Below, in pieces: positions 11,716 through 22,601 of a stretch of 64,000 bases of DNA. The translations under genes and the position numbers were made by a program. The notes under the pieces were generated by a model that saw nothing but the letters and a program-made list of their open reading frames with translations, was not told where the DNA came from and did no database searches. Position 1 is the stretch's first letter. The number at the start of each line of letters is the position of its first letter. Source of the stretch: Bathymodiolus brooksi (Eukaryota; Mollusca; Bivalvia; Mytilida; Modiolidae); NCBI GenBank assembly GCA_963680875.1, contig OY804588.1, positions 77,462,829 through 77,526,828 on the forward strand, in the 5' to 3' direction.

Positions 11716-12150
11716 CTCTAATTCGCAATGTTCATTATTCTATTTTAGGCGTATTATCTATATTACAAGCTTAAGCTTGGCATTATGTTATATATTTGTT
11801 TTTTGATTTAAATATTTAGCATCAAATATTATAAATATGTGAATTAATATTACCTGCCACCTTGTCAGTCAACCATAGATCATTATAAACTGCAATTGCT
11901 GGTTACCATTAAAACAACATTCGACAAACAAGTTTATCAGATATAAAGACTTAAATAATCGTCGTCAGTGTTCTGTTACATAGACCACAACTTCAAACAA
12001 TAATAAGTATATACAAGTTTTATTGTTGTTTAAAACAAAGACCTGTCAAACAATTGTTATAGTATATTTATGATCTTTTACGTTTAATGTGTAATGGTCT
12101 TGTAATACAACGATATCTGTCTTTATAAAACGTTGTTTTTTTAGAGATTT
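11716..12150. repeat. local duplication, copy 1 (pair with 13,140-13,735)
   Basis: Shares 'gtgaattaatattacctgcc', 'cagtcaaccatagatcatta', 'aatgtgtaatggtcttgta' and 'atacaacgatatctgt' with 13,490-13,720. Non-coding and AT-rich. Confidence 0.75.
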
Positions 12151-13009
12151 TGAGCGAATGTACACATGAGCATTGTGCAAATTTGTTATATTTCTCAGTT
12201 TGCAATTGAGAAATATAGCACATTTACTCAATATCGAGCATCACCACCATGCTTACGACAAAGCTCACGCTATCACATATTCATTCCGCGAACTAGGCGA
12301 CGAAGCCCATCTTGTGGGAATCACAGTCATGCTTCCAGAAATGCGTTTGTATTTTCAGCAGTATTTTAACATTGTGGATGGCGCTTGTTCACGTTGAGCT
12401 CGATATATTTGAATTCGCACCTGCGTATTGTCGAACAAATTAGTTATCTTTCGATGTTGAGCGAACACGATAACGGTTATTTCAGAATGTGTCGTGCGAG
12501 CTGAATTTGATATCAACGTTTTCTTAACACCATTCCAAAGTGATTTCATGTAATCATACAAAACAGTGGATACATATATGAATATTCGCATTGTTTCTTG
12601 ACATATATTTTTTCCTGAAAATATAAGGACAACCATTTATCGACCTTAACATTTGTAATTTGTCGTCTTCCAGTGAAACAGATTAAAAGTAATTCTGGTT
12701 TTACTTTTTATCTTAAGTGACTAAAATCAAAATGTCTGCAAATTGAAAATCATCAATAACTTAATTTCGACGCCGTCTAGTTTTCGGCGGATTTTGTTAT
12801 GACAAGTATTTCCATTCCTGAATTCCTTTATCACACGTGAAATAAATTGTTAAGAAAATATTATTACATATCGTATCGTCCAGAACAGTACAACATCTAT
12901 ACAATGGTATATATGTAGCTACAAGATTAACACAGATTGATAGCACATCAATAACACAACATATCACCACCCCTTAACAGCATACATGTATCATCCCCCA
13001 ACCACATGC
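12151..13009. other. no gene recognised
   Basis: Short frames here (for example plus strand 12,173-12,397) show no family resemblance. About 12,600-12,790 is a diverged copy of 3,290-3,510, seen in 'cgtcttcc.gtga' and the 'gccgtctagtt' end. Confidence 0.5.
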
Positions 13010-13735
13010 ACACACCCTTAACTTCAATTACATACGTACATTCACCATGTACACGATTCTACATTTTAAGCTAACATCCCCACACATACACTTCAAATTG
13101 CACACGATAATTCACCATGTTCAACATTCTACACACACACTTTAAATTTCACACCCTAATTCACAGTGTTCATGATTCTATATTACTCGTATTATCTTCA
13201 TTCTAAAGCTAGAGTTTTGTATTATGCTCTATCACATATTTTAGTGAAATAACAACAGCATTTACATGTGTAATGAAAGCATAATTTTCGGCGTGTTTTT
13301 TGTCCCCAGGGCAATAACATTTAACGAGGGCAATAACCTGTTATCTGTGGAAAAATATGTGATAAATAGATAAATGCATGGCCTTTTTCATATTGTCCTT
13401 GTAATCAGCTCTTGATTGATATCGTCCCTCGGGCCGATATCAAGGTATTCGGGCTGATAACAAGGGAAATATGAAAATATTGACATATTTAACATAAGAT
13501 ATTATAAATTGTGAATTAATATCACCCGCCATCTTGACAGTCAACCTTAGATCAATATAAACTAATGAGTATATACAAATTATATTGTTGTTAAAACATA
13601 GACCTGTTAAACAATTGATATAATATATATATATATATGGTCTGTTATGTTTAATACATAATGGTATTGTAATACAACGAAATCTGTTTTAACAAAACGT
13701 CGTTTTGACTAAATCAGAGATCGGGTCAGGAAGGT
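13010..13735. repeat. local duplication, copy 2, with seed units of the 68-bp satellite
   Basis: About two diverged units of the 68-bp satellite (cattcaccatgtacacgatt, ttcaccatgttcaacattct) lead into sequence paralogous to 11,716-12,150. A foldback insertion at about 13,280-13,485 is missing from copy 1. A (TA)n run lies at 13,619-13,640. Confidence 0.75.
13389..13473. mobile_element. foldback element, about 85 bp
   Basis: The left arm catattgtccttgtaatcagc pairs imperfectly with the right arm gctgataacaagggaaatatg. The centre holds a shorter palindrome (gatatcgtccctcgggccgatatc). The surrounding 200 bp are absent from the paralogous copy at 11.8 kb, consistent with insertion. Confidence 0.65.
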
Positions 13736-14795
13736 TAAATATCTACATATATCAAATATTGTGCTTGATTTGTTGTTTTATTTAAACCAGATTCTTGTAT
13801 TAAGAATGGTCGCTTTATAAATACTTGTTTCACTGTTTGCGCATGGGCACTTATATTATCATACTTGAATATAGATTACAGATTTAGATTTAGATTTAAA
13901 TGAGATTAAGCATATTGTATTGCTAAATATCATAACAATTGGATTGGACACAAATTATAGCAATTTACAAGGGTCCTCTCCACATAATAAATAATTGCAA
14001 TAGTACATGCGTCAGCAATAGTGAAATACAATATACAACATTATAAATAAATCTTTGAAAAATGAAAAAAAAGGAGACGCAACAACAAAAAATACAAAAA
14101 AAAACAAAAAAACGCATGAAATAATCTAATATAAGCATGTTTTACCATACTTGTATCTGAGATGAAATGGATTGATTGTTTAATTAAAAATAATATATTG
14201 GGGGTTTGTGATGATAAATGGGTAAAACGTTTTGTTCGTTTGATGTAAAGTTGCACAGATTTGAAAATTTGTAGATTTTGCATCTCAGTTAAGGTGTCAT
14301 CGCCAAAAAGTAGGACTTCAATTTTTAGTTCATGAAGAAAACTAGTCTTAATTTCAATTCTTCTCTTGCTTTGTTGTAAAGACAACATTCTAATATAAAA
14401 CAAATTGCATTTTCAAATGCATATACAGCCTGGATCATTGAATATAATGTATATATATCAGACTTTCTGACAGTCGGAAAGTGCAACTATATTTGGCACA
14501 ACACAGCAGATAGCAGATCAAGGTCTGTTCACAAATTCTCGAATGAAAAAAAAACAAAAAAAACCAGATAAATGTGTATCCATCCTCAACAGACATGTTT
14601 ATGTATATATTACATTTGTATAATTTGCATAATATGTCAAGTTACATTTCATAATTGATAATCCACTATTTAAGTGTCATAACTAAAATGCTAAAAGTTC
14701 AGACATATTACGTGAATTACTTGACCAGATGCTTTGAAAACAAAGATCGTCGTACAACACAATTAACTCAGTTTTATATGTGTCAGACCTTTATT
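13736..14795. other. no gene recognised
   Basis: AT-rich sequence. The 120-codon minus-strand frame at 14,041-14,403 is rich in F, L and K from poly-A/T tracts and resembles no family. Confidence 0.5.
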
Positions 14796-15010
14796 TGAAG
14801 GCGGTCATGGTCTCTAACGTAAGGTAGTTGGATCTACAATTACAATGTTATCAGTGCCTATCACCGGTAACGTTGAGTGTTCGAATCCCTACCATGGCGA
14901 GGTGTACTCGATGCAGCATTATGTGATAGAGTGTGTCAGTAACTCTCCGGTTTCTTCGACCAATTAAACTGACCGCCCCAATGTGGCGTTCAGCAACATA
15001 TTACCTAACC
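14796..15010 (+). mobile_element. tRNA-derived SINE
   Basis: A-box-like 'tggtctctaacgtaaggtag' is followed by a B box at about 14,879 (gttcgaatccctacc), then 'gaggtgtactcgatgcagca' and the tail 'gaccaattaaactgaccgcc'. Same family as 8,490 and 42,340. Confidence 0.75.
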
Positions 15011-15023
15011 TTTAACCCTTTTA

Positions 15024-15362
15024 TTAGCTCACCTTGTCAAAGGCAACGTGAGATTTTCCCATCACTTCGCGTCCGTTGTCCGTGAACTTTTCACATTTTA
15101 ATCTTCTCCTCTGAAACCCCTCAGCCAAATGAACTGAAACTTGATATGAAGTATCTATGGAAAATCCTTTATAAAGATTGTTCATTTTGTCTCGATCCAT
15201 TGGCAAACATGGGCGCCACAGGCAATTCTTGTTTCTGATTGGCCGATCTTTTTAAATCTTCTCCTCTGGAACCACTAGGCCAAATGTACTGACACTTGGT
15301 AGGAAGCATCTATGGCAAGTCTTCTATAAAGATTGCTCATTTTATCCCGATCCATTAACAAA
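15024..15362 (+). repeat. dispersed repeat with two internal units (aatcttctcctctg family)
   Basis: Two units of about 150 bp share 'aatcttctcctctg', 'ggccaaatg.actga.acttg', 'gcatctatgg' and 'tataaagattg'. The leader 'agctcacc' recalls an abundant bivalve repeat family. It lies immediately before copy 2 of the segmental duplication. Confidence 0.65.
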
Positions 15363-16156
15363 CATTTGTTAGCATTTTACTTGTTTAATTTTAAGTAGCT
15401 AAATATAAAAAGCCATCAATTGGAAAATATCAGTAATTTAATTACATCACTGTCTAGTTTAGTAGTTATCCATGTAGGAAAACAACTGTATACATGAATG
15501 TTAAGTAAATTTATCTATTAGTATTATATACAAAATGTACTGACTTTCACTTCCAAATACATTAGAATTTTCCTATTAGAAACGAAATAATTCATGAAAG
15601 CCATAGTTTGTATAACGTTTAAAAATAGGTAGCATTATTTTCATTTTATTTAGTCATTACTCTTTATTGTAAAATACGACATTTTCATTCGGGGAGGGAA
15701 TCGGACAGCCAAATCCATAAGGCCGCATATTATATTGATTTACAAAGTTACTGTAGATGCCCCATTAGAATGGACAGATTCAATATCATCAAGATTTTTT
15801 AACCACATTATTTTTAACATATGTATTTTTGAAATAAAAATAAAAAGACATTTGGTGGGTTGATTGCGTTCTTAAATAGTACGGGAAGGTTCCCTGTTGG
15901 AGTGCCTGTTGATTATATACTAGCTTACATAGGTGCCAAGATCATGATGATGACGATTGCTGATTTGTTTAATAAAGGATTGTGGATCGTCGTTGTCCAA
16001 AGTGGTGATTTAACTCCCTAAATCAGGTAGTTATGTCGTAAATCTTAATATTTGTATTTTAAATAATCATAGTCTGCCAATCCATGTTAAAACTCACAAT
16101 GCAGAATATGACTTCCTTGAATTATTTCTTAATTCTCTGTTTAACAACAATAACTC

Positions 16157-16445
16157 GGGGTGGATTCGTCGGTACATATCCCCCTCCCAATAAAAACAAT
16201 AGAAAACATCAGATATAAAAATATATAAATAAAAAAAATAATATACACAAGCCGACAAGCTTTTGTTGAATCAATGAGTGGGGTTTGTCCAAATGGTAAA
16301 TATGCAGTATTTTTCACAGCTTACACCCAGAGGTTCTTGTGTTCTGGGCGGCCCCCAAATACCGGCGGTCTAGGCTTTCTTTCTCCCTCCCCCAGCCTCC
16401 TCCTCCAACTTAAAAAAAACATTGGATCCGCCGCTACCAACATCT
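16157..16445. repeat. old MITE-like repeat, copy-2 counterpart
   Basis: Counterpart of 6,318-6,590, with 'gtggattcgtcggtac' at one end and 'ttggatccgccgctaccaac' at the other. Confidence 0.45.
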
Positions 16446-17270
16446 ATTACTGTCAAGTTACTTGTCATAAGTTCTGTAGCGAAGAAAAAACAACCCGAAA
16501 ATCCTGAAGAAAAAAACAAAACAGAGGGCCGCGGTTCATATGCGTACAACGGGGGAAAGCAGGCAGCTTACCAAGTATCAAAAATTAAATGTGAGCATAA
16601 ATAAAGAATACGCGAACATTTGATTAAAAGTCACAATTATGTCCAAAAAAATATATATATTTGGGGCGGGGATTGATGGCATTCTTAAAGAGGACGAGAG
16701 GGTCCAGTGACGTGTAAAATGTTTGTGAATAAAGGATCGTGAATCGTCATTTAACTCCCTTATTTAACACAAATCAAGTATTTATAGTGTAATCATTGAA
16801 ACTGTTTCTTACCTGGTCTTTTTTTCTACAGAAACTGGTCGTATTCTCCTTCCTATATTATAAGCAATCGTAACAACTCGGCCATTCTCGCTACCCTACA
16901 AATAAACTCGTACGTAGATAGTAGTAATTCTTCTTAAATTGCTTGTCGGAATTTAAGTTAAGTTAAGCCGCAAAAAAATATAGTCCACGAAAATCCAATA
17001 TGGAAGACATACTAAGTAAAATCTAATCATGCAAAGCTAATTTAAACTTTACATTTTATTCAAAAAAATAATTGAAATATAGAAAATTGCTTAAAATATA
17101 ACTTATCAAACTTTCATGTAACTGACATGTGGAAAATAGTGCTATTTATACGCCTAATGCATACGAGGTTATTTGTAGGGGAGCGAGAATGGCCGAGTAG
17201 TTACGATTGTATTATAAGTGATACAGGGGAGATAATCGATACTCAACTTGTATTATGAATTAGCTTAATT

Positions 17271-17497
17271 TGGTTGCTCCTGCATAAAAGGGAAACGAAT
17301 AAAGTAAACTCTAGGCGTGGCAGAAAAGGTGGTGTTTATTGAAATACAAAAAACTGTTACACATGTAACTGACTACCAAAACAAAACCACTACCTCACCA
17401 GTATAAACAAACAGAAAGTCATACATGTATGTGGTTACAAAAACAAATGAATGACTACCAAAACAAAATTCACTACCTCCAGGAAGGGAGGGTGGGT
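17271..17497 (-). repeat. split direct repeat B2 (3' end of the Ngaro-like element)
   Basis: Matches B1 over its first about 130 bp (ggttgctcctgcataaaagg, aaagtaaactctaggc, gtggtgtttattgaaatac). The outer edge abuts host sequence shared with copy 1. Confidence 0.75.
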
Positions 17498-17624
17498 AAA
17501 ATTGGCACAATCAATAATTGATAAAACTTACTAAAAGGGGTTTTCAACACAGATGAATTACCACCACGGTACGACTAAATACCGCCACACAAATTAAACA
17601 AAATGTAAAACACATGTTTAACCA
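17498..17624 (-). repeat. split direct repeat A2
   Basis: Matches A1 at 19,769-19,896 along its whole length (attggcacaatcaataatt, ctaaaaggggttttcaacac, ccaccacggtacgactaaat) with a handful of substitutions. Confidence 0.85.
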
Positions 17625-17790
17625 ATTTGGTTGCTCCTGCATAAATGGGCAATGAATAAAGTAAACTCTAGGCTTGGCAGAAAATGTGGTGTTTATTGAA
17701 ATACAAAAAGCGTTAGCATAAACATGAGAACAGTCGTATATGGTTACAAATGTAACTGAGTAGCAAAACAAAACCATTACCTCACCAAGG
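17625..17790 (-). repeat. split direct repeat B1
   Basis: Directly joined to A2, as the split-repeat model requires, and homologous to B2. Confidence 0.8.
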
Positions 17791-17897
17791 CGAAGTTCTG
17801 CCAAGCAACGAGAGGGAACAAAATGTATCGAAGTTGTAATTTAACTCTATAAATAAAATTGTAGTTTTAAGGAAAAACAATCTTAAAGATCAAAGAT

Positions 17898-18068
17898 AAA
17901 TCTGATTCAACCCACAATTTCTTTAGAAATTCCTGTACCACGTCAGGGTCATTACGGTTTTCACAGTTTTCCGGTTGTTGACTGATTTTGTCTGTTTATA
18001 TACTTATGAATTTTGATTTTCCCGTTGTAAGATTGTTTGGAGTTCGTTAATTTTGTTATTACCCTTAT
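17898..18068 (+). repeat. about 175-bp dispersed repeat (ctgattcaaccca family)
   Basis: Starts aaatctgattcaaccc and ends gttaattttgttattaccctta, with ttccggttgttgactgattt in the middle. Other copies: 31,950-32,062 (5' truncated), 46,735-46,911 and 63,454-63,622 on plus; 43,515-43,681 and 59,534-59,702 on minus. Here it lies inside the Ngaro-like element. I recognise it as an abundant bivalve repeat type. Confidence 0.8.
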
Positions 18069-18324
18069 ATACTGTCCAAATTCTAAGAAAAAAATACTAA
18101 CTACTGCTAGCTGTATGACATGATAAACTAACATTGACAACAGTCTCTACACTAAAATATATACAAGGTATTATGAAAATAGCATCAAACCAAACATGTG
18201 AATTTCTATTTAATACTAAATATACCACAAAATTGCAAAGTCATTTCTACAAATGATGAACATGATTTGAATAAACGAAGGTAAGTTGAATTAAGAGAAG
18301 GAATTGTGGGCAAAGTTAATCATC

Positions 18325-18480
18325 TTATCTTGACACTGAGAAAAGTGTGGAGGGGGAATGGGCAATATATCCTCTGTAGCATGATGAAACCCAATGTCCA
18401 ATAGAGCATATTTCACTGTCTGTGCCGCCGGAAGATGCTGCCAGCGTTGTTCCACCACGACGTAGGCTGTGAAAAGAAAA
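18325..18480 (-). pseudogene. C-terminal fragment of a tyrosine recombinase
   Basis: A minus-strand frame of about 50 residues ends in TAA at 18,325. It reads HSLRRGGTTLAASSGG, then IGHWVSSCYRGYIA. This matches the C-terminal catalytic block of DIRS-order tyrosine recombinases: the H-x-x-R box followed, after about 30 residues, by G-x-W and the nucleophile tyrosine. It is too short for standard ORF cut-offs. The N-terminal part is missing, and a Penelope-like 3' fragment occupies part of the gap before the RNase H remnant. It identifies the whole element as tyrosine-recombinase rather than LTR or integrase type. Confidence 0.82.
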
Positions 18481-18539
18481 CTTTTCTATAGAATTTGACA
18501 TTTGATGAATAAATCCCGCAATAAACGGTCTATTTCAAG

Positions 18540-18652
18540 CAAAGTTTATATTCCGATACCAATATCTTGTCGAAATATATTCCATCTCTGCAGAAAAAAT
18601 TATAAGCAATGCATTTTCATATAGTGAAAATGTATAAAGATATAGAAGTCAA
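18540..18652 (+). mobile_element. 3'-end fragment of the Penelope-like element
   Basis: Matches 31,646-31,750 of PLE0 closely: ttccgataccaatatcttgt, cgaaatatattcc, then 'agtgaaaatgtataaagat'. It lies between the RNase H and recombinase remnants, so it is nested in or recombined into the Ngaro-like element. Confidence 0.75.
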
Positions 18653-18824
18653 AAATGTCGGAAAGCTGCTTTCTGGACGGTCTCCGTTTTTGTCCTTAAT
18701 ACTTTCCATACATATCCTGAAATTATAAGGAAGAATCAATATCAAATGTGTCATCTGAAATTGTCACATATTCATATGAACTGTTCGGTAGCAACTTTTG
18801 TAGCTGCCTAAAAGCAGACGGTAA

Positions 18825-19230
18825 TTATTGCCACCGTGGCAATATGTCTGGTATCCTGTAATTGACGCCTTGAATGTGAACTGCTTTTAACTGAATGTTA
18901 TTCTTCGCACAAGTCATCCAACTATTTCTTGCAATTGACAACATTTGATTGTATCGGCATCTGCCAGTGTTTAGTAAAGAAACACACGAAGAATTGTCAC
19001 ACTGAATTAAAATTCTTTTTTCATTGTAATAATTGCCCCAAGTACGGAAACCAACTATAATCGCTAACATCTCATAAACTCCTACACGTGTCCCTTCTAC
19101 ATGTTTTGGTACGTTGCAGTGAAACACTTGAGTACCAGAAGTTTTATAACAAATTCCTCCCAGACCTTGCAAGTTTGCATCCGTAGCAATCATATGATCA
19201 GGTTCACACCACTGATGATCTGGAATAGTT
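18825..19230 (-). pseudogene. RNase H domain remnant of the Ngaro-like element
   Basis: The frame contains MIATDANLQGLGGICY (RNase H first Asp), ILIQCDNSSCVSLLN (DNSS block) and ends with a Leu-x-Arg-Trp motif (DILPRWQ), typical of the RNase H end of DIRS-order and related pol proteins. The residues before the methionine (PDHQWCEPDH) are in the same frame, while the RT remnant is in a different one, so a frameshift separates them near 19,225. In-frame codons continue past the TAA at 18,825 for about 30 residues, suggesting that stop is secondary. Confidence 0.8.
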
Positions 19231-19768
19231 GTTTTCCATTAAAATTATCCATTAACTTTAAAAACAATAAAATGTCTTTCTTAGCTTCCTTATCTAAATT
19301 TATATGGTAACCTTTTTTATTCACAGTGCGCAAAAGGTCACGCAGACGTAATATGAATAATCGAGCAGACCGAATACAGTCTGCAATATAAGACAGTTTT
19401 CCTATGACAGATTGTAATTGTTTTTTAGTTACAGTTTTTCTCAATAAAAGTTTTCCTAAATGTCCTCTGATCTCATTTAGTTTACTATTAGGAATACAGA
19501 CAGTTGAAGCTACCGTGTCAAATTCTTTCCCTAAGAAAGTAATTTTTGTGGATGGCGCACAACATTTTTCACTCGCAACCGTCAAGCCTAACTTTTCAGT
19601 CAAATCTACTAAACAGTTATATCCATGCACCGCATTGTCTCCCACTTCTGCACACCCAATATCGTCGATATAGTTTACACCACTATAACCAAATTTCTGA
19701 TAAATGAACATGAGAGCATTTGTGGTACGCTGGGCCGCCATGGCCTTATTCCAAAAGGCTTATAGAAT
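19200..19768 (-). pseudogene. reverse transcriptase domain remnant (C-terminal half) of the Ngaro-like element
   Basis: The frame shows the catalytic motif GVNYIDDIGCAE, then 'KITFLGKEFDT' and the connection region 'KKQLQSVIGKLSYIADCIRS'. These blocks are typical of Ngaro/DIRS and related retroelement RTs. The coding frame runs upstream of the ATG at 19,741 (AFWNKAMAAQRTT) and ends where split repeat A1 starts at 19,769. The fingers and first catalytic Asp are therefore missing through an internal deletion. No function expected. Confidence 0.82.
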
Positions 19769-19896
19769 TAAAATTGGCACAATCAATAATTAATAAAAGC
19801 ATACTAAAAGGGGTTTTCAACACAGACGAATTACCACCACGGTACGACTAAATACCGCCACACAAATTAAGCAAAATGTAAAACACATTTCTAACC
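19769..19896 (-). repeat. split direct repeat A1 (5' end of the Ngaro-like element)
   Basis: Homologous to A2 at 17,498-17,624. Its outer edge joins host sequence (catttcaacaaataatgg) that matches the empty site in copy 1. Confidence 0.85.
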
Positions 19897-21010
19897 CATT
19901 TCAACAAATAATGGTTGAGCTGAACTTTTTACCACTCCATAAGATCTGAACAAGTTGGTTTCAAAGTTTTATTTTATCTTATGCTTATGTCTATACATAT
20001 ATATTTTCTTTTTCGTGTGTGTGAACTAAAACTCGATTAAATTATACAATTAAACCGTCAAGTACTTGAACAACTGTCTGTTGAACAACTGTCTGTTTAT
20101 CGAGAACCCTTTAAACCAAAAAATCTTACAATTTAAATATACGATATTTTTACATTGAAGCAAACAAAGTTTTATTTATCGAAATACGTTGCCAAGCAGC
20201 ATCCTTTTCTCTTCATATTTACTTGTAATTGCTCATTTTGTCACTCGTTGCCGGGTCCTTGATTAGAAATGTATGTACTCCTGTCGGTCTGGCACTGTGG
20301 TAGACAGATACCAGGGTTGACCTGCTGTGGTAGACAGATGCCCGGATGGAGCTGCCAGAAAGAGACAATGAATTAAAATAACAATGTTTTGATTAATGTG
20401 TTTATTTCAATAAAAACATAGATATCAAATTACAATGCTGTCTGATACCGACATGCATGAATTAATATTTATGTAGTGCTACTGTCTTTGGTGGCCCATC
20501 ATTGGTACATGCAGGGCCTATGAGAGGTCGTTGCATCTGTTCGGGTCCCGGAGAACCAAGAAGGGGTATGTGAATCTCTAAAGGGCCCCATAGCCTTAGC
20601 CATAGACATTCTTATTTTGAGTTTTTCTCTCTCTCTTTTTTCTTAGGGGTGGGGGGTCAACTAATTTTTGCTGATTTAGAAAAATAATTATGTAAAATTC
20701 ACTTAGATTTCTGAATTCTGGTTGTTGATCATCACTCACATTTGTACATTGTGGTTTTATTGGACCTCATATCCTCAATATTGAGAGAAGTGTCAGCCTG
20801 TCCCGGGGGCCTAACGCAGTCTTGTTCCGCCTTCCAAATTTTTCTTTGAAGCCTTGTGTACGTGTAATAACAAATATTTTATATTTAATTTGCAACAATG
20901 CGCAATTTTGTCTTTATTTAAATGTAGATATATTTTTTTTTCAAGTATAGTCACATGTTTTCACTGCACACTATAGGATATGGTCGGAAATTCATACCTT
21001 GCAGAAATTA

Positions 21011-21716
21011 GGGAATAACTGTAATGTATTTTAAGCATTGCCAACGTAAATCGTCGGTATTACTGTCGCAAATCGAGTTTAAATGTTGACATATAGTTGG
21101 GCCAGGTAAACGGATATGTGTGACAGTAAAACAGGTGATTTACAGCGGAAGCACTTTAAATACAATACGATTATTTCAATTCTAATGAAATACTCCCAAC
21201 AATAACATTTGTTTACAATTATTGCATTGGTCTTTTTACATAGCACATCTTCCACAATAGTTCCGTAGTTACAAACATTTCGATAAGAAACAAACGCTTT
21301 TATAGAATATTCAGTGAACTTTAAGGTAATCATAACCGAAAATATCAACTCGAACATTTTAATAATAAATTTAATGTGTGTCACTTCAAATCAATATTAG
21401 GTCAACCGTTTCCAACAAGGTAAAGCGTAAAATCTGCTCTGACGCGTAAATGCAATATTAATTAACCAATGAAATTGTTTGTTACATAACCAATTGTATT
21501 AGAATCTATATATGTGGTCACCGATTGAATAAACAAAAACATTTATCCTGATTTTAGGTTAAATCTCGCAAAATGATTGGTTGATATTGTCCAAATAAAT
21601 TTCAGTGCAATATTTTATTTAGTCAAGTCGAATTATCTCCCTTGCACCGTTGACTTAATATTGAAATATTGACTTAATATAATGGTTGCAAAATCAGGAT
21701 AAATTCGTTTGCACAG
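21011..21716. other. no gene recognised
   Basis: AT-rich. The 101-codon minus-strand frame at 21,079-21,384 has no recognisable domain. Confidence 0.5.
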
Positions 21717-21717
21717 T

Positions 21718-21843
21718 GTACAATTGTCCTAATACGGAAAATATCGGTTCAATAAAATTCATATCGGGCTCGGCTTCTCGGCTTCGCCTCGCCCGATTTT
21801 AATTGTATTGACCCGATATTTTTCCGTATTAGGACAATTGTAC
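21718..21843. mobile_element. 126-bp foldback (hairpin) element
   Basis: Long inverted arms: gtacaattgtcctaatacgg on the left and ccgtattaggacaattgtac on the right are exact complements. Pairing continues inward through 'aaaatatcggttcaata' and 'gcccgatttt' with few mismatches. The loop is 'tcggcttctcggcttcgcc'. No coding capacity, consistent with a MITE or foldback element. Confidence 0.88.
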
Positions 21844-22316
21844 ACAGTATAACTAATAGTATCCAATCAATGCAATGTGACTGCTCAAATAGAACAAGTG
21901 CAGTATGAAATGATATAACTTGTTAACAGGCACATATGATTTACACCCAAGTTAATATATCTTAAAGTAATCAACATATAAATATAGTCATGACGAAAAA
22001 TACAAAAAAAATACACTATCAGAACAGTTTCAAAATGTAATCGAAAATCGTAGAAAATGAGTGCAAAATTGATACCCCTAATACATATAAACATGACTGC
22101 TTACTATCCTACCTTGGTACAGATATGTCAATAATAAGTTATGGCGCTAAGTGAGTTTTTTGGGCCACAATTCCATCCACCCCCTCTTGAGATGATGCAA
22201 GTTATTTTTGCTTGCGTTTTCTAGCAATCCAAGCGAACCAACTCCATCAAATTAATAAAACAGTATTTCTTTAGATACAGATATTGATCATACATTTTCG
22301 AATTTCAATTTGAATT
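21844..22316. other. no gene recognised
   Basis: Low-complexity AT-rich DNA without recognisable domains or repeats found elsewhere in the window. Confidence 0.5.
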
Positions 22317-22455
22317 TTGGTGTTTAACGCCACTTTCAGCAATATTTCAGTTATATCATGGCGACCAGTTTTAGTGATGGAGGAAGCCGGAGTACCCGGA
22401 TAGAACCACCGACCCTGGGCAAGCAACTGGTAAACTCATTGAGCCACCCGGGCCC
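22317..22455 (-). mobile_element. SINE-like element, reverse orientation
   Basis: Begins tggtgtttaacgccactttc, with 'agcaatatttcagttatatc', 'ggaggaagccggagtacccg' and 'caagcaactggtaaactcat'. It is the reverse complement of the tail module seen at 8,490 and 42,340. Confidence 0.75.
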
Positions 22456-22601
22456 CTACATTTTCGAGATTCAGCTATAAATGAGAAACGATAATAGCTC
22501 ATAGCATCCATGTTTTATCGAATCAAGACGTATTTTTTTGTAGAGTGTCTGCCTCATAGACATAATTTGTAATAGGCGATATTTCTGTTTTATTTGAACC
22601 G

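Larger units (their letters stand above)
17271..19897 (-). mobile_element. decayed Ngaro/PAT-like tyrosine-recombinase retrotransposon with split direct repeats
   Basis: Read on the minus strand the order is A1 (19,896-19,769), RT and RNase H remnants, tyrosine recombinase C-terminus, B1 (about 17,790-17,625), A2 (17,624-17,498), B2 (17,497-17,271). The A copies share 'ttcaacacagacgaattacc'; the B copies share 'ggttgctcctgcataaa' and 'gtggtgtttattgaaataca'. A1-internal-B1-A2-B2 is the split-direct-repeat layout known for Ngaro and PAT elements of the DIRS order. The paralogous site at about 7,230 (gaattaacctcatttcaaac) is empty, which fixes the borders. The 5' part of the internal region (gag and N-terminal RT) is deleted, joining A1 to mid-RT. 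Non-autonomous and dead. Confidence 0.82.
15365..21010. repeat. segmental duplication, copy 2
   Basis: Collinear with 3,350-8,460 but shorter in its first 2 kb, lacking the 5,593 and 7,261 insertions, and interrupted at 17,271-19,897 by the Ngaro-like element. About 20,300-20,445 is also copy-specific. No host gene recognised. Confidence 0.85.

Noticed and set aside
12173..12397. 74-codon plus-strand frame with protein-like composition (VGITVMLPEMRLYF)
   Set aside because: No family recognised, no second copy, no splice context; left unannotated as too weak.
14041..14403. 120-codon minus-strand frame
   Set aside because: Composition follows poly-A/T tracts; no domain, no homologue in the window.
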